Assembly (NCBI RefSeq): GCF_051857475.1
Contig: NZ_JBPZGZ010000002.1
Coordinates: forward strand, 682,001 to 746,000
Origin: Pelomonas sp051857475
GTDB lineage: Bacteria > Pseudomonadota > Gammaproteobacteria > Burkholderiales > Burkholderiaceae_C
Direction of reading: 5' to 3'
DNA: 64,000 nucleotides
Part shown: piece after piece, positions 7,943 to 16,896 of the stretch
Numbering within the stretch: the first letter of the stretch is position 1
Layout: the number at the start of each line of letters is the position of its first letter
Position numbers and translations under genes: made by a program
The notes under the pieces: generated by a model
Told to the model about the DNA's origin: nothing
The model's input: only the letters and a program-made list of their open reading frames with translations
The model's database searches: none

Positions 7943-9737
7943 CGCCACCCCGCCAGGTGTTCAGCAAGGTACGCAACTCACTGCGGTAGAAACCTGATCC
8001 CATGCGGGCAATCAGCCGCTCCAGGTCGGCGATATCGGCCTGCGAGCCTGTGGCTTGCGCTAGCTTGCCTTCAATGAACTCCTGCGCCCTCTTGCCAATG
8101 CTGTCGTCGGCGCCAAACACTGTCATCATCAACGCACTCGGATCGGTGCCGAATGTCGGCTCGTCGACGCTGCGCACATTGGAGCCATGCGGGGTCTTCT
8201 GCACCAACACGATCTCGTTGTTGAACACATCGGACAGCACGATGGCCGAGTGGGTGGAAATCAACACGTCGTTGCAGGTGTTGCCAATCGCGTCGTCGAT
8301 GATGTCAACAATCTCGCGCTTCCATTTGTCGTTGAAATGGGTCTCGGGCTCGTCGAGCAACAGCAAGGCGTCTTTCTGGCCCTGCAGTAGGTGAAACAGG
8401 GCCATGCGGCCCAGCACCATCTGCTCGCCATCTGACAGCTCTTCGTACCTGAGCACGCCGATGTCGTCCTCATCAGTCACGTCGTCATCGGCGAGCGCCG
8501 GTGCGCGGCGCAAGCGCAGCAGCACATCGTCAAACAGTCCGGTCTGATTCAATTCCAACAGGCGGGTGAACAGGTCGAAGGCGCTGGCATCTTTGGCGCC
8601 ACCCAACAAGGCCCACAACGCCTCGCCCGGCGTGCTGCAAGTTAGCAATTCGTCGCGAGCGGGCGACGCAAAGCTCGGAGCCTGTGCATCAAACGGGCCT
8701 TTCAAATCGAACAACAAGGTGCGGCGAGTTTCCGCCGGGTGTGGTTCGGCAATCACCTCACTGGCGCACAGCCACCAGTCGTGCGCGGTTTCGCACAGCT
8801 TCTGGTCCCATTGCGTTGACCTCAAACGTGAGCGGAATGCCACCGCCACCAGATGGTGCCAGCCGCCACGTTCCAGCAAATCCTGCAGCGGTGTCTTGTT
8901 GTCAGTCCGGCGCCGAAGCTGGGCCATTGCCGCATCGACCCCGGCACGAGCGGGGTAGTCGGTGGTTTCGATAAAAGCTTGCGGCAAAGCCACGGCCAGC
9001 AGCGCGCATTTCAGCAGGGTGGCATCCAGCAGCACGGGCCGCCGAAACCGATCCGTCTCGGTGGCGCTGGCGCTCACGGGCTGAGGTGCAGGCTCTACCT
9101 CGGTTCGCCGAAAAGATTGCAAGGCGCTTTCCTGTGCTGCCGTCCAGCCTGCCGGGCGCTCGTCACTTTGCGGGTCGTCGCCGCTCTCCAGCAAACCTTC
9201 GGCGCGCTGGTTGCGGTTCCACACCGAGCGCCAGGGCCGCAGATCGCCCGTGGTGTAGGCCAACACCGCCGAGGGCAACGCAATTTGCGGCGGCGTGCTG
9301 TCGCGCTGTGGCCACCGGCCTGGCTCGATCAAGGCCGTGAAGCCAGGCACGATGGGTGTGCCCTTGAGCGCCAAGTGCTCGATGCAAACATCAAACACCT
9401 CCTGGCCATTCTGGTCGTCAAAGGCGAATCGCTCGTGCAGCCACAGGCTGGCCTGGTGGCGGTCGCCCGGGCAATGCAACAGCAGCGTGCGGTGATTGGG
9501 TGACCCCCTCACGCCCAGTTCGTACACCAGGCTCACCGGAAAGGCGGGCACGCGCAGGTCGGCCAGGGCCAGAAAGACCTCGGCCACTGCGCGCAGGAGG
9601 TTAGATTTGCCGCTGCCGTTGACGCCCACCACAAAGCGAATGGCGCATTCGCGATCCAGGGGAGAGCCGCTGGCAAAGCACACTTTGATGTTTGCGATGG
9701 GTGGGTAGTTCTGCAGGTGCAGGTAACGCAGCCGCAT
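7935..9737 (-). CDS. Restriction-system-associated AAA/ABC-type ATPase (PtuA-like)
   Basis: The 600-residue protein has the SMC/ABC ATPase layout. Walker A GVNGSGKS is at residues 38-45 right after the N-terminal strand (LRYLHLQNY). A long insertion follows, then the ABC signature-like LSDGEQMVLGRMALF, Walker B ALLLLDEPETHFND and a switch histidine in LISTHSAIVLSD. There is no toprim domain, which separates it from OLD nucleases. Families of this type are regularly found beside type I restriction genes (from memory, a TIGR family is named for this) and are the ATPase half of Septu systems. The ATG overlaps the hsdS stop (ATGA). Confidence 0.87.
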   Translation of the reverse strand: MRLRYLHLQNYPPIANIKVCFASGSPLDRECAIRFVVGVNGSGKSNLLRAVAEVFLALADLRVPAFPVSLVYELGVRGSPNHRTLLLHCPGDRHQASLWLHERFAFDDQNGQEVFDVCIEHLALKGTPIVPGFTALIEPGRWPQRDSTPPQIALPSAVLAYTTGDLRPWRSVWNRNQRAEGLLESGDDPQSDERPAGWTAAQESALQSFRRTEVEPAPQPVSASATETDRFRRPVLLDATLLKCALLAVALPQAFIETTDYPARAGVDAAMAQLRRRTDNKTPLQDLLERGGWHHLVAVAFRSRLRSTQWDQKLCETAHDWWLCASEVIAEPHPAETRRTLLFDLKGPFDAQAPSFASPARDELLTCSTPGEALWALLGGAKDASAFDLFTRLLELNQTGLFDDVLLRLRRAPALADDDVTDEDDIGVLRYEELSDGEQMVLGRMALFHLLQGQKDALLLLDEPETHFNDKWKREIVDIIDDAIGNTCNDVLISTHSAIVLSDVFNNEIVLVQKTPHGSNVRSVDEPTFGTDPSALMMTVFGADDSIGKRAQEFIEGKLAQATGSQADIADLERLIARMGSGFYRSELRTLLNTWRGGDA

Positions 9738-11458
9738 CAGCTCGACTCCCCGTCTGCATCGGGTGACAGGGCCTTGCGCAAGGCCTGCACATCGCCCAAG
9801 CGCGTGAACTCCTCCGGCCGCAAGGGACGGAACGCCTTAAGGTAGTCACGTTCACCGCTTTCAGGGTCGACCTTGGGCAATGTGACTTTGGCAATCAGCC
9901 CCAGTGCAGACAGTTGGCTGAGCGACCGTCGGATGCGGTTGCCATGCGATGTGCCGAAGGCCTTAAGCCGCTCGGCCACCAAAGCGTCATCGCAGAAGCG
10001 GGCGAACACGTCCGGGTCTTCAACCAGCAAGGGCTCGCCGGTGACCTGGCAATGAGCTGTGAAGACGGCCAACACCTGGCGCTGGAAGTCACTTAGTTCG
10101 CCAAGCAGCCAATGGCGTGCTGGGCGAGCAGTACGAACGACTTCAACAACGGGAGCGGCAATCGCGTTTGCTCCAATGTTGATCTTCGTGCCACGCACGC
10201 GTAGAGATGCATCACGATGAGCAGCGGCCGTCGCAACACGATCCCTGTTTTGCTCGCGCCAACCTGCACTCAGATCACCTGTGAATGCAGCCACAGTCAA
10301 CTCGGCGGCCAACCCGCCACGCCTGTAGGCCTGCTTTGTTGTCACACGAGTCAACTCGCGCATTTCATTCACGAAGCGGGAGAACTCAATCTGCAAAGCC
10401 TCTGGTGGCCTTGGCATGCGCAACGTCCTCAACGTGTCCAAGTTGATGTTCATCTGCGCAGACTTCGGGGCACGATGCTCAAAATACTCCTGATAGAAGC
10501 GCAGGCAATACAACACGTATTCGTTGCTTACCCCTTCAAACGGCGTGAATCCAACTACGCTGTCAGGAAAGCAGGCGTCAAACTCAAGAAGCGCTGCCTT
10601 GGCAATGTTCGCGGCAATGGTGATGCAGAGGGTGCCTTTAGGCCAAAGTCTGCTTTGTGCAAGCCCAGCCTCTGAATAGGTCTCCCTATATGTGCTGAGC
10701 CAGTCGCCGGCATTCGATACGTCCCCGGTCTGAATGAAGGGGTAGGGTCCTCCGAACAGGTGGCCTGCATCGCGAGGACGGTGTTTTGAGACTCCGCGAT
10801 CAAGCGTCCCAAATGATGCGAATGCAGCGGTCTCAAAGCCTTTTGGGTTCTCCGCCGGATGACCGAAAAGCTCCGCGAAGCGCTGCATGGCTAGCGAATC
10901 GAGGAGTCGTCTCGCCTTACTTGCAAGATCGTTGACCAGGTCGGCCTGCCGCAGCACATCGACAATCCGCTGTTGTTCGGGGATGGTAGGTAGTGGGATC
11001 TTGAAGGAAGCGAGCGTGTCACTCTCAATCCCAGCTTGGCTGACCCAGCGCTTCGCGCGAGTCTTCGAATACCCCATCGACCATAGCGACTGCAAATAGG
11101 CAGCAAGGTACTTTGAACAGACCAAGTCCTCGCGGACACGCAATCGCGTCATGTGATTGGAAAAGACAAAGTCGCCCCCCTTGTCGAAGACTGCTGTTTT
11201 TCCTACCCACTCTTCGCTGTTCGTGTTGTTGAAGACCACATCGCCTGCAGCAAGGGAATAGCGTGCAAGCTCCCGTTCACTGGCGGTGATGTGCTTGATT
11301 CCCTCCAGACTGATCTTGCCGTCAGGAGTCACGTTGTGCGTGCGGATCTGTGGCGTCGTCCCTTCGTCTTCCTCGCCGGGCTTTTGTGCAAAGCCAGGTT
11401 GCACATCAGCGACGACAGCTCCAACTGTCGTCTGTATCCAAGTCTCGGGCAGCCTCAT
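9737..11458 (-). CDS. hsdS: Type I restriction-modification specificity subunit HsdS, C-terminally extended
   Basis: At 573 residues it is longer than the usual 400 or so. Two target-recognition domains are visible: the first starts at LPETWIQTTVGAVV and ends in the conserved helix PLPTIPEQQRIVDVLRQAD (about 155-175); the second starts near FASFGTLDRGV and ends at RMPRPPEALQIEFSRFVNEM. HsdS recognises a bipartite DNA sequence and holds the HsdM and HsdR subunits. About 140 extra residues follow (430-573), starting around LLGELSDFQRQVLAVF and containing a winged-helix-like stretch (NRIRRSLSQLSALGLI); I do not know their role. It overlaps both neighbours by four bases or fewer. Confidence 0.9.
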   Translation of the reverse strand: MRLPETWIQTTVGAVVADVQPGFAQKPGEEDEGTTPQIRTHNVTPDGKISLEGIKHITASERELARYSLAAGDVVFNNTNSEEWVGKTAVFDKGGDFVFSNHMTRLRVREDLVCSKYLAAYLQSLWSMGYSKTRAKRWVSQAGIESDTLASFKIPLPTIPEQQRIVDVLRQADLVNDLASKARRLLDSLAMQRFAELFGHPAENPKGFETAAFASFGTLDRGVSKHRPRDAGHLFGGPYPFIQTGDVSNAGDWLSTYRETYSEAGLAQSRLWPKGTLCITIAANIAKAALLEFDACFPDSVVGFTPFEGVSNEYVLYCLRFYQEYFEHRAPKSAQMNINLDTLRTLRMPRPPEALQIEFSRFVNEMRELTRVTTKQAYRRGGLAAELTVAAFTGDLSAGWREQNRDRVATAAAHRDASLRVRGTKINIGANAIAAPVVEVVRTARPARHWLLGELSDFQRQVLAVFTAHCQVTGEPLLVEDPDVFARFCDDALVAERLKAFGTSHGNRIRRSLSQLSALGLIAKVTLPKVDPESGERDYLKAFRPLRPEEFTRLGDVQALRKALSPDADGESS

Positions 11459-13914
11459 TCCCGGCCCTCAACCATCGCCAGCAGCTTGTCGAGGCCCTTG
11501 ATGATTTCCATCTCAGTCACCTTCAGCGCACCGATCATCTCAGCCACGCTCTTGTCGCTCTTGAGCTGGGTGAAATCGAAGGGCTTGTACTGACCGGCTG
11601 ACAAATTCCACTCTCGGGCCTCGATGCAGTCGGGGTCAAGCACGCCGTCCTTGAGTTCGCCCCTTTCGTCGTACACGCCTGCGGCCAACATGGCTTGCAC
11701 ATAGGTGGGCCGCACCAGGCCGTCGGCGTCGTGCGAGCCGATCACAGTACCCTCATTGCTCTGCCATTCGTCGTTACGCGCCCAGGCACGCACCGGCACT
11801 ACCCAGTGCTTGGCTGCCTTGAGGTCGGTCGCCTGGTCAACGGCCAGGCTGCGCAGGGTTACGTCGAAGCCGTCCAGTTTGGCTACCTCACGGGCGATTG
11901 CTGCTAGTGCAGAGTTCAGGTCCGGTACTGGCTCATATGAGCTGAACTGGACCACGGGCGCTTGAGTGGCTGCGTTCTGATGGAGGGACAGCCCAGCATT
12001 GAGCGCGTCCTTGACCATGTCTTTCCACAGAGGCAGCGCATGGCCGTCTTCCGGTTCAAAGAAGACCTGGGCCTCGCGCGCGGCGCGGTTGAACTCCTGC
12101 TGCGGCACCTTGATGGCCTTTTGCCATTCCGCAAAGGCCTTGTCGCCCTCCATCTTTTTGTCGGCCGTGCCTGCATCTCTCCACTTGGCCCACACCGTTC
12201 TAGTGGGGGGCGCGAAGAACTGGATCACCAGGTCGTACAACATCCGGCTGGATGCGTTGCGAACTTGGATCTCAGCAGCTTTAGGATCGCGCGGAAGTTC
12301 AGGAAACAGCTCGTGGACGCCCCAGACCTGCCCGTCCCACATGCTCGTGTCTAGCAGCGTCGCAAAGGCCTGGCCCGCTGGTGTCAGTTGGTCAGCGGTG
12401 TCGCGCAGCAAGGCCTGTCGCCAGCGTTCGACATGGAAGGTCGGCTGCAATAGCGTCGTCTCATGGCGCTGAGCGCCTGAGCGCCCCTGATCAATCCAGA
12501 GTTTAAATTTCTCCAGCGCGTCCCACAGGTCGTTCTGCTGACCTGGCCGGGCGTTGCGTTTTGCGTCTTTGGTGTAGCCGTCTTCTTCAACCTCGTAGAA
12601 CCAGACGTGCTCGGTGCGCAGGGGCACGGCACCGGTGAAGCTGGCACGGACATCGCGCCGCGTTTCCTTACGGAAGATAAGGATCGAAGTCTTGACGCCG
12701 GTGTAGGGCTGGAACACGCCACCAGGCAATGAAATGACGCCTTCCACCACATGCTCGGTGAGCAGTTCCCGGCGCAGGTGAATGTGTGCTTCGGTGTTGC
12801 CGAACAAAACGCCCTCGGGAATGATTACCGCGCATCGCCCTCCGACGCGCAGCAGGTCGAGCATCAGCCATAAGAAAAGCAATTCGCTCTTGTTAGTGAT
12901 GGCGTCGTCCTTCTTCTTGCCGCCACCGCCCACGCGAGGGAACAACAGGGAATCCGGCTCCAAGTCACCACTGTCCACCGTGCCAGTGAATGGTGGGTTG
13001 GCCAGCACGTACTGGTACGACTCGGGCTCAAGGAGTTGTTTGAGCTTCTCCTTGCCTTCGCGCTTGCTGAGTGAGTCACCCTGCACCAGGTGCGGATCGG
13101 TCACGTCGTGCAGCACCAGGTTCATCCAGCCGATTCGGGCCATGGTGCGATCGTTGTCCAAGCCGACGAGGTTAGCGCCGTTATGGATGGCCGCGTATTG
13201 ATCCGGCGTGGCGGCGGCGCCATCGGTGCGGTGCGGCGTGCCGTCCCATTCCAGCACCACGTTGTCCTGCGCTGAGTACTTGCGCATCAGGTGCTGCTGG
13301 GTGCTGAACAGGAAGCCGCCTGTGCCGGCGGCGGGGTCGATCACACGCTGGCCAGGCTCGGGGTCGAGTAGTTCGACCATGAAGCGGATCAGGTGGCGCG
13401 GGGTGCGGAACTGGCCGTTCTTGCCTGCGGTAGCCATCTCGCTGAGCAGGTACTCGAAGGTGTCGCCCATGATGTCTTGGGCAGCATTGCCCTCGCCGGC
13501 ACGCGCGAACAACTGGTCGATGGCGTCGATGGCGTCACTTAGCACCTTGCCCTTGTTGGGGTCGAGCTGAAAGTAAGCGTCGGCCATGCGGTTGCTGAGG
13601 CTGGCCAGTTCGGTGCCGTCTGCGCTGGCGGTGGTGAAGTGCTTATCGAGCTCGCGCAACCATGGGAACACCACGTCAATGAGATGACCGGGGTTGGTCT
13701 TCTCTTGACGGATGTAGCTCCATTTGCAGGACTCGGAACCAGCGTAGACCGATGGAAAGCCGCGCTGCTGGCGCTTGAGGTCGATGTCTTCCAAGCGTTT
13801 GAGAAACAGCAGGTAGGTGATCTGCTCGACGGCCACCAACGGGTTGGTAAGGCCTGCGGCCCAGAAGCGGTTCCAGAGTTCGTCAACTTTCTTCTTGATA
13901 TGTGGAGCAAGCAT
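11455..13914 (-). CDS. hsdM: Type I restriction-modification DNA methyltransferase HsdM
   Basis: The 819-residue N6-adenine methyltransferase begins with the HsdM N-terminal helical domain (residues 1-150, VDELWNRFWAAG...ITYLLFLKRLEDID). The catalytic domain follows, with the SAM-binding motif VIDPAAGTGGFLFST and the catalytic LANPPFTG. The family usually has about 500 residues; the C-terminal 250 or so residues here are an extension seen in a long HsdM subclass. HsdM methylates the host site and is required with HsdS for restriction. Transcription order R-M-S is common. It starts 20 bases after the hsdR stop. Confidence 0.94.
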   Translation of the reverse strand: MLAPHIKKKVDELWNRFWAAGLTNPLVAVEQITYLLFLKRLEDIDLKRQQRGFPSVYAGSESCKWSYIRQEKTNPGHLIDVVFPWLRELDKHFTTASADGTELASLSNRMADAYFQLDPNKGKVLSDAIDAIDQLFARAGEGNAAQDIMGDTFEYLLSEMATAGKNGQFRTPRHLIRFMVELLDPEPGQRVIDPAAGTGGFLFSTQQHLMRKYSAQDNVVLEWDGTPHRTDGAAATPDQYAAIHNGANLVGLDNDRTMARIGWMNLVLHDVTDPHLVQGDSLSKREGKEKLKQLLEPESYQYVLANPPFTGTVDSGDLEPDSLLFPRVGGGGKKKDDAITNKSELLFLWLMLDLLRVGGRCAVIIPEGVLFGNTEAHIHLRRELLTEHVVEGVISLPGGVFQPYTGVKTSILIFRKETRRDVRASFTGAVPLRTEHVWFYEVEEDGYTKDAKRNARPGQQNDLWDALEKFKLWIDQGRSGAQRHETTLLQPTFHVERWRQALLRDTADQLTPAGQAFATLLDTSMWDGQVWGVHELFPELPRDPKAAEIQVRNASSRMLYDLVIQFFAPPTRTVWAKWRDAGTADKKMEGDKAFAEWQKAIKVPQQEFNRAAREAQVFFEPEDGHALPLWKDMVKDALNAGLSLHQNAATQAPVVQFSSYEPVPDLNSALAAIAREVAKLDGFDVTLRSLAVDQATDLKAAKHWVVPVRAWARNDEWQSNEGTVIGSHDADGLVRPTYVQAMLAAGVYDERGELKDGVLDPDCIEAREWNLSAGQYKPFDFTQLKSDKSVAEMIGALKVTEMEIIKGLDKLLAMVEGRE

Positions 13915-13934
13915 TCAGGTTCGTCCTAAAGGTG

Positions 13935-16676
13935 TCACGCGGCTTCGTCCAACAATGTGTTGGCCAAGGCAATGAGTTCGTCGATGTCTTGCGGCGGGAA
14001 CAGTGATTCCACGCGACCGACTCGCGACAGTGGAGGCTCGTTGAGCGCCGCCAGGGTGATGCGGCCGTGGCTGTGCACGGCCGCCTTCACTGCACGCAGG
14101 AAGTTGAGTTGGTTGGCGCGCAGGTATTTGTGGCTGGCAATGAAGGCGTCAAACGCAACATTGATGCGCTCTTGGCGGTTGGGCAGGAGTGCATCCTCAC
14201 GCAACATGTGGCGCAGGAAGTCGACCAGTGATGCTGCCGGCGCTTCGAAGGCCTTGCGCAATGTGTCTTCGGTGATGAAGAGATCGGCCTGGTTCAGCGC
14301 GACGCTGATGCGCTCCAGCTCTTCGTTGCTCAGCTCTTCGCCGTTCTTGAGCTTGGCCAATTCCGGCAATTGGTCAGCCATGCGGCGAACCAGCGCTTCC
14401 ACCTGCTGGCGGTAGCTTTCTGCAAAGGCGCCCTCGCCACTCGGGCCGTAAATGATCCAACTGCGCTGAGTGATGTTGTCGGGAAGGTTGATTTCCACCG
14501 TGTGATCAGGGGCGCTGGTCCGGTAGCGCATCAACGGCGCGAACACGGCCTGCAAGACGGCAAACCGGCTCATGTCCAGGTGGTCCCAGAACGCGGCTGA
14601 CTGCACCCAGGCGCGCTGCTGAGCCACGCGCTGCACTTCGGGGATGTTGTCGGCAAGGTTGGTCACTGCGCCCAGGATGCGCTCGCGCACGGTTGCTTGC
14701 TCTATGGCATCGCCCTTGAGCCAGGCCACGGTGAGCCGTTCGCACCAGATGCGGAACTGCAACTCGTCTAGTCCCGCCAAAGGCGCCAGGCGCATCAGTG
14801 GAGCAATGGTCTTTGACAGGTGTTCGAGTCTGCTGGGGTCGGGCGCTGACCACTGCCCGGCCAGTGCATCCAACTCGTCCCAGTGTGGTCGTACGTTGAT
14901 GCTGTGACGTGGCAGGGCCAGCAGCATGGCTTGGAGAACTGCAATGGCGTCACGAGCGCTTTGCGCACCTGGCTCCTGACCGTGGAGCAACTGCCACACC
15001 TCCAGCCGCAATCGGAAGAGGCGCACAGGCAAGGGCTCGCTGGGGTGGTCGACCTCCCCGTCGGGCTTGAGTTTGAAGTAGGCGAAGTTCTTCCAGTGAT
15101 CAATGATCAAGAAGTCCTTCTTGATCTCACCTGTGGCCTTGTCGGTATGCAGGCGCGTGCCGCGACCGATCATCTGCCAGAACTTGACCTTGCTGAAGAC
15201 AGGCTTGGCGAACACCAGGTTCTGAATGGCAGGCACGTCGACACCGGTGTCGAGCATGTCCACCGAGATGGCCACGCGCGGCATGGTTCGAAACTTAAAG
15301 TCATCCAGAGTGGCATCGGCACGCTCCATGTGGCTGTCGATGATCTCGGCCATGCCCTGGCGTTGCTGCTCCGGGTACAGGCGATTGAAGCTCTCGTACA
15401 ACCGCTTGGCATGAGCGTGGCTAACAGCAAAGATGATGGACTTGTGGGGCAAGCCGCGAACGTCTTTGCGACTCTTGTCCATGAACTCGCGCACCATGGC
15501 GTCGTTGGTGCCCTGATTGATGACGCCCTTCTCAATGTCGGTGCCATCAAAGTTGAGTTCGTCGACTTCCACGCCCTGGTCACGTGCCATCTGCTGAAGT
15601 GGCTGCGGCAGCGCCTCGCCCTGAATGCCTTTCAGCTGGAAGTTGGTCTGCGCGTCCAGCACGCGGTAGTTCACCAGGTTGTGGTCGGCGATGGCCTGCT
15701 CGTAGCTGTAGTAGTAGCTGGGCGCTCCGTCGCCACAGTCGAACAACTCAAAAGTGTTGTGGTCGATGTAGTCGGTGGGCGTGGCGGTCAAGCCTAGTTG
15801 AATGGCATCGAAGTGGTCAAAGACCGCCTTGTAGCGCTGGTAGATGGATCGGTGGCTTTCGTCTGCCACGATCAGGTCGTAGTAGCCGACAGACAGGCGT
15901 GAGTACACCTGCATCATGCTTGGGTAGGTGGAGAACTGGATGCGCGCGCCGGATGTCTCTCCGGACTCGATGCGGGCAAGGCTCTCGTTCGGCAGATGGG
16001 ACTTGAATTCCGACATGGCCTGGCGCACCAGTTCGCGACGATCGGCGAGGAAGAGCACGCGCTGCACACGCTTGGAGCGCAGCAGGGTATCGACGAGCGC
16101 GATGGTTGTCCGTGTCTTGCCCGTGCCGGTGGCCATGACCAGCAGGAACTTGCGCTTGGCGGCGGAAACACCCTCGGTGACACGTCGAATCGCTTCGTTT
16201 TGGTAGTCGCGGCCGGCAATGTCTGAATTGATAGCAATGCCATCGAGCGGCTGAGCGAACTGGCGCTGATGGCGCAGTCGCTCCAGGTCGTCCCGCGTGT
16301 AGAAGCCAGAAACCTTTCTGGGGGCGTAGCGCTCGCGATCCCAAAACTGGATCTCTTTGCCGTTGGTCAAGAAGATGAAAGGCTCATGGCCGAACTTCGT
16401 CTTTATTGCATCGGCATAGTCAGAGGCTTGCCGCTTGCCCGCCAGCTCATCGCGCGAGGTGCGCTTAGCTTCAACTAGCGCCAGTGGCTTGCCATCAGTG
16501 CCAAGCAACACATAGTCTGCGAACTGCAGGCCGTTGTAGCTTTCCTCAGGGGTCCGTGCTGTCAGCACGAACTCTTCTATCAGGCTCCTTCGAGTCTTGG
16601 ACCAGCCGGCGTGGGCAAGCTGCGCGTCAACGAGTTGAGCACGTGTCGTAGCTTCGTTAGAAGTTGGGACTGCCAA
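13935..16676 (-). CDS. hsdR: Type I restriction enzyme HsdR (DEAD-like translocase and nuclease)
   Basis: The N-terminal 170 residues hold the nuclease: a PD-(D/E)XK site read as FADYVLLGTDGKPLALVEAKR, with the catalytic Glu-Ala-Lys. The helicase core follows: Walker A MATGTGKT, the DEAD-like box VADESHRS, motif III LGLTATP, and motif VI QMIGRGTRL. It translocates DNA and cuts far from the recognition site. I chose the TTG at 16676 because GGGAGAGG lies just upstream of it; a GTG at 16712 would add 12 residues but lacks a ribosome-binding site. As the first gene of the operon, it should lie just downstream of the promoter. Some rows sampled here are about 60 % GC, below the flanks. Confidence 0.92.
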   Translation of the reverse strand: MAVPTSNEATTRAQLVDAQLAHAGWSKTRRSLIEEFVLTARTPEESYNGLQFADYVLLGTDGKPLALVEAKRTSRDELAGKRQASDYADAIKTKFGHEPFIFLTNGKEIQFWDRERYAPRKVSGFYTRDDLERLRHQRQFAQPLDGIAINSDIAGRDYQNEAIRRVTEGVSAAKRKFLLVMATGTGKTRTTIALVDTLLRSKRVQRVLFLADRRELVRQAMSEFKSHLPNESLARIESGETSGARIQFSTYPSMMQVYSRLSVGYYDLIVADESHRSIYQRYKAVFDHFDAIQLGLTATPTDYIDHNTFELFDCGDGAPSYYYSYEQAIADHNLVNYRVLDAQTNFQLKGIQGEALPQPLQQMARDQGVEVDELNFDGTDIEKGVINQGTNDAMVREFMDKSRKDVRGLPHKSIIFAVSHAHAKRLYESFNRLYPEQQRQGMAEIIDSHMERADATLDDFKFRTMPRVAISVDMLDTGVDVPAIQNLVFAKPVFSKVKFWQMIGRGTRLHTDKATGEIKKDFLIIDHWKNFAYFKLKPDGEVDHPSEPLPVRLFRLRLEVWQLLHGQEPGAQSARDAIAVLQAMLLALPRHSINVRPHWDELDALAGQWSAPDPSRLEHLSKTIAPLMRLAPLAGLDELQFRIWCERLTVAWLKGDAIEQATVRERILGAVTNLADNIPEVQRVAQQRAWVQSAAFWDHLDMSRFAVLQAVFAPLMRYRTSAPDHTVEINLPDNITQRSWIIYGPSGEGAFAESYRQQVEALVRRMADQLPELAKLKNGEELSNEELERISVALNQADLFITEDTLRKAFEAPAASLVDFLRHMLREDALLPNRQERINVAFDAFIASHKYLRANQLNFLRAVKAAVHSHGRITLAALNEPPLSRVGRVESLFPPQDIDELIALANTLLDEAA

Positions 16677-16896
16677 GCTGCCTCTCCCATAAGACGTCCA
16701 CCACGGCCGCACGAAGACAAGCGAAAACGATCCTGCGCACTTCTACGAATGACGCCGCGTCTGCGGGCCGACTCGCGCCTAACGACGCGCGCCAACGGCG
16801 GAATCTACTTCAGGCGCCCGCTTCATCTCTTGTTAGCCATTGAGATCATTTGATATGAAGCGGCGCTCCAACTTCATGGGAGCTGGCTCCACAAAA
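16677..16896 (-). promoter_or_regulatory. Putative promoter region of the defence operon, downstream of gyrB
   Basis: The 220-base gap lies between the gyrB stop and the hsdR start; both genes run on the minus strand. It is less GC-rich than the flanks and has no reliable open frame. It must carry the hsd operon promoter unless the operon is read through from gyrB. It also contains an attC-like inverted-repeat element, described separately. I found no clear terminator with a T tract after gyrB. Confidence 0.45.
16777..16838 (-). repeat. Degenerate attC-like inverted repeat
   Basis: Read on the minus strand, this 62-base element begins with GGCTAAC, has TGAAGCGGGCGCC about 11 bases in, then GGCGCGCGTC, and ends in GTTAGGC. 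The terminal GTTAGGC fits the integron R' box (GTTRRRY), and the inner sequence resembles the L'' box of Burkholderiales and Xanthomonas attC sites. The L' half is poorly conserved, and the outer left box misses consensus by one base. No integrase or further cassette is visible. It may be a relic or a chance inverted repeat. Confidence 0.35.

Noticed and set aside
6839..9737. Retron interpretation of the ATPase/HNH pair
   Set aside because: No reverse transcriptase or msr/msd-like RNA region is present in or next to the operon.
5902..16712. BREX, DISARM or Wadjet system
   Set aside because: None of the hallmark genes (PglZ, DrmA/B, JetA-D) is present; HsdR/M/S motifs are clear.
5850..16896. 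Prophage or conjugative element
   Set aside because: No integrase, transposase, structural phage genes, tRNA target or clear direct repeats at the island ends.
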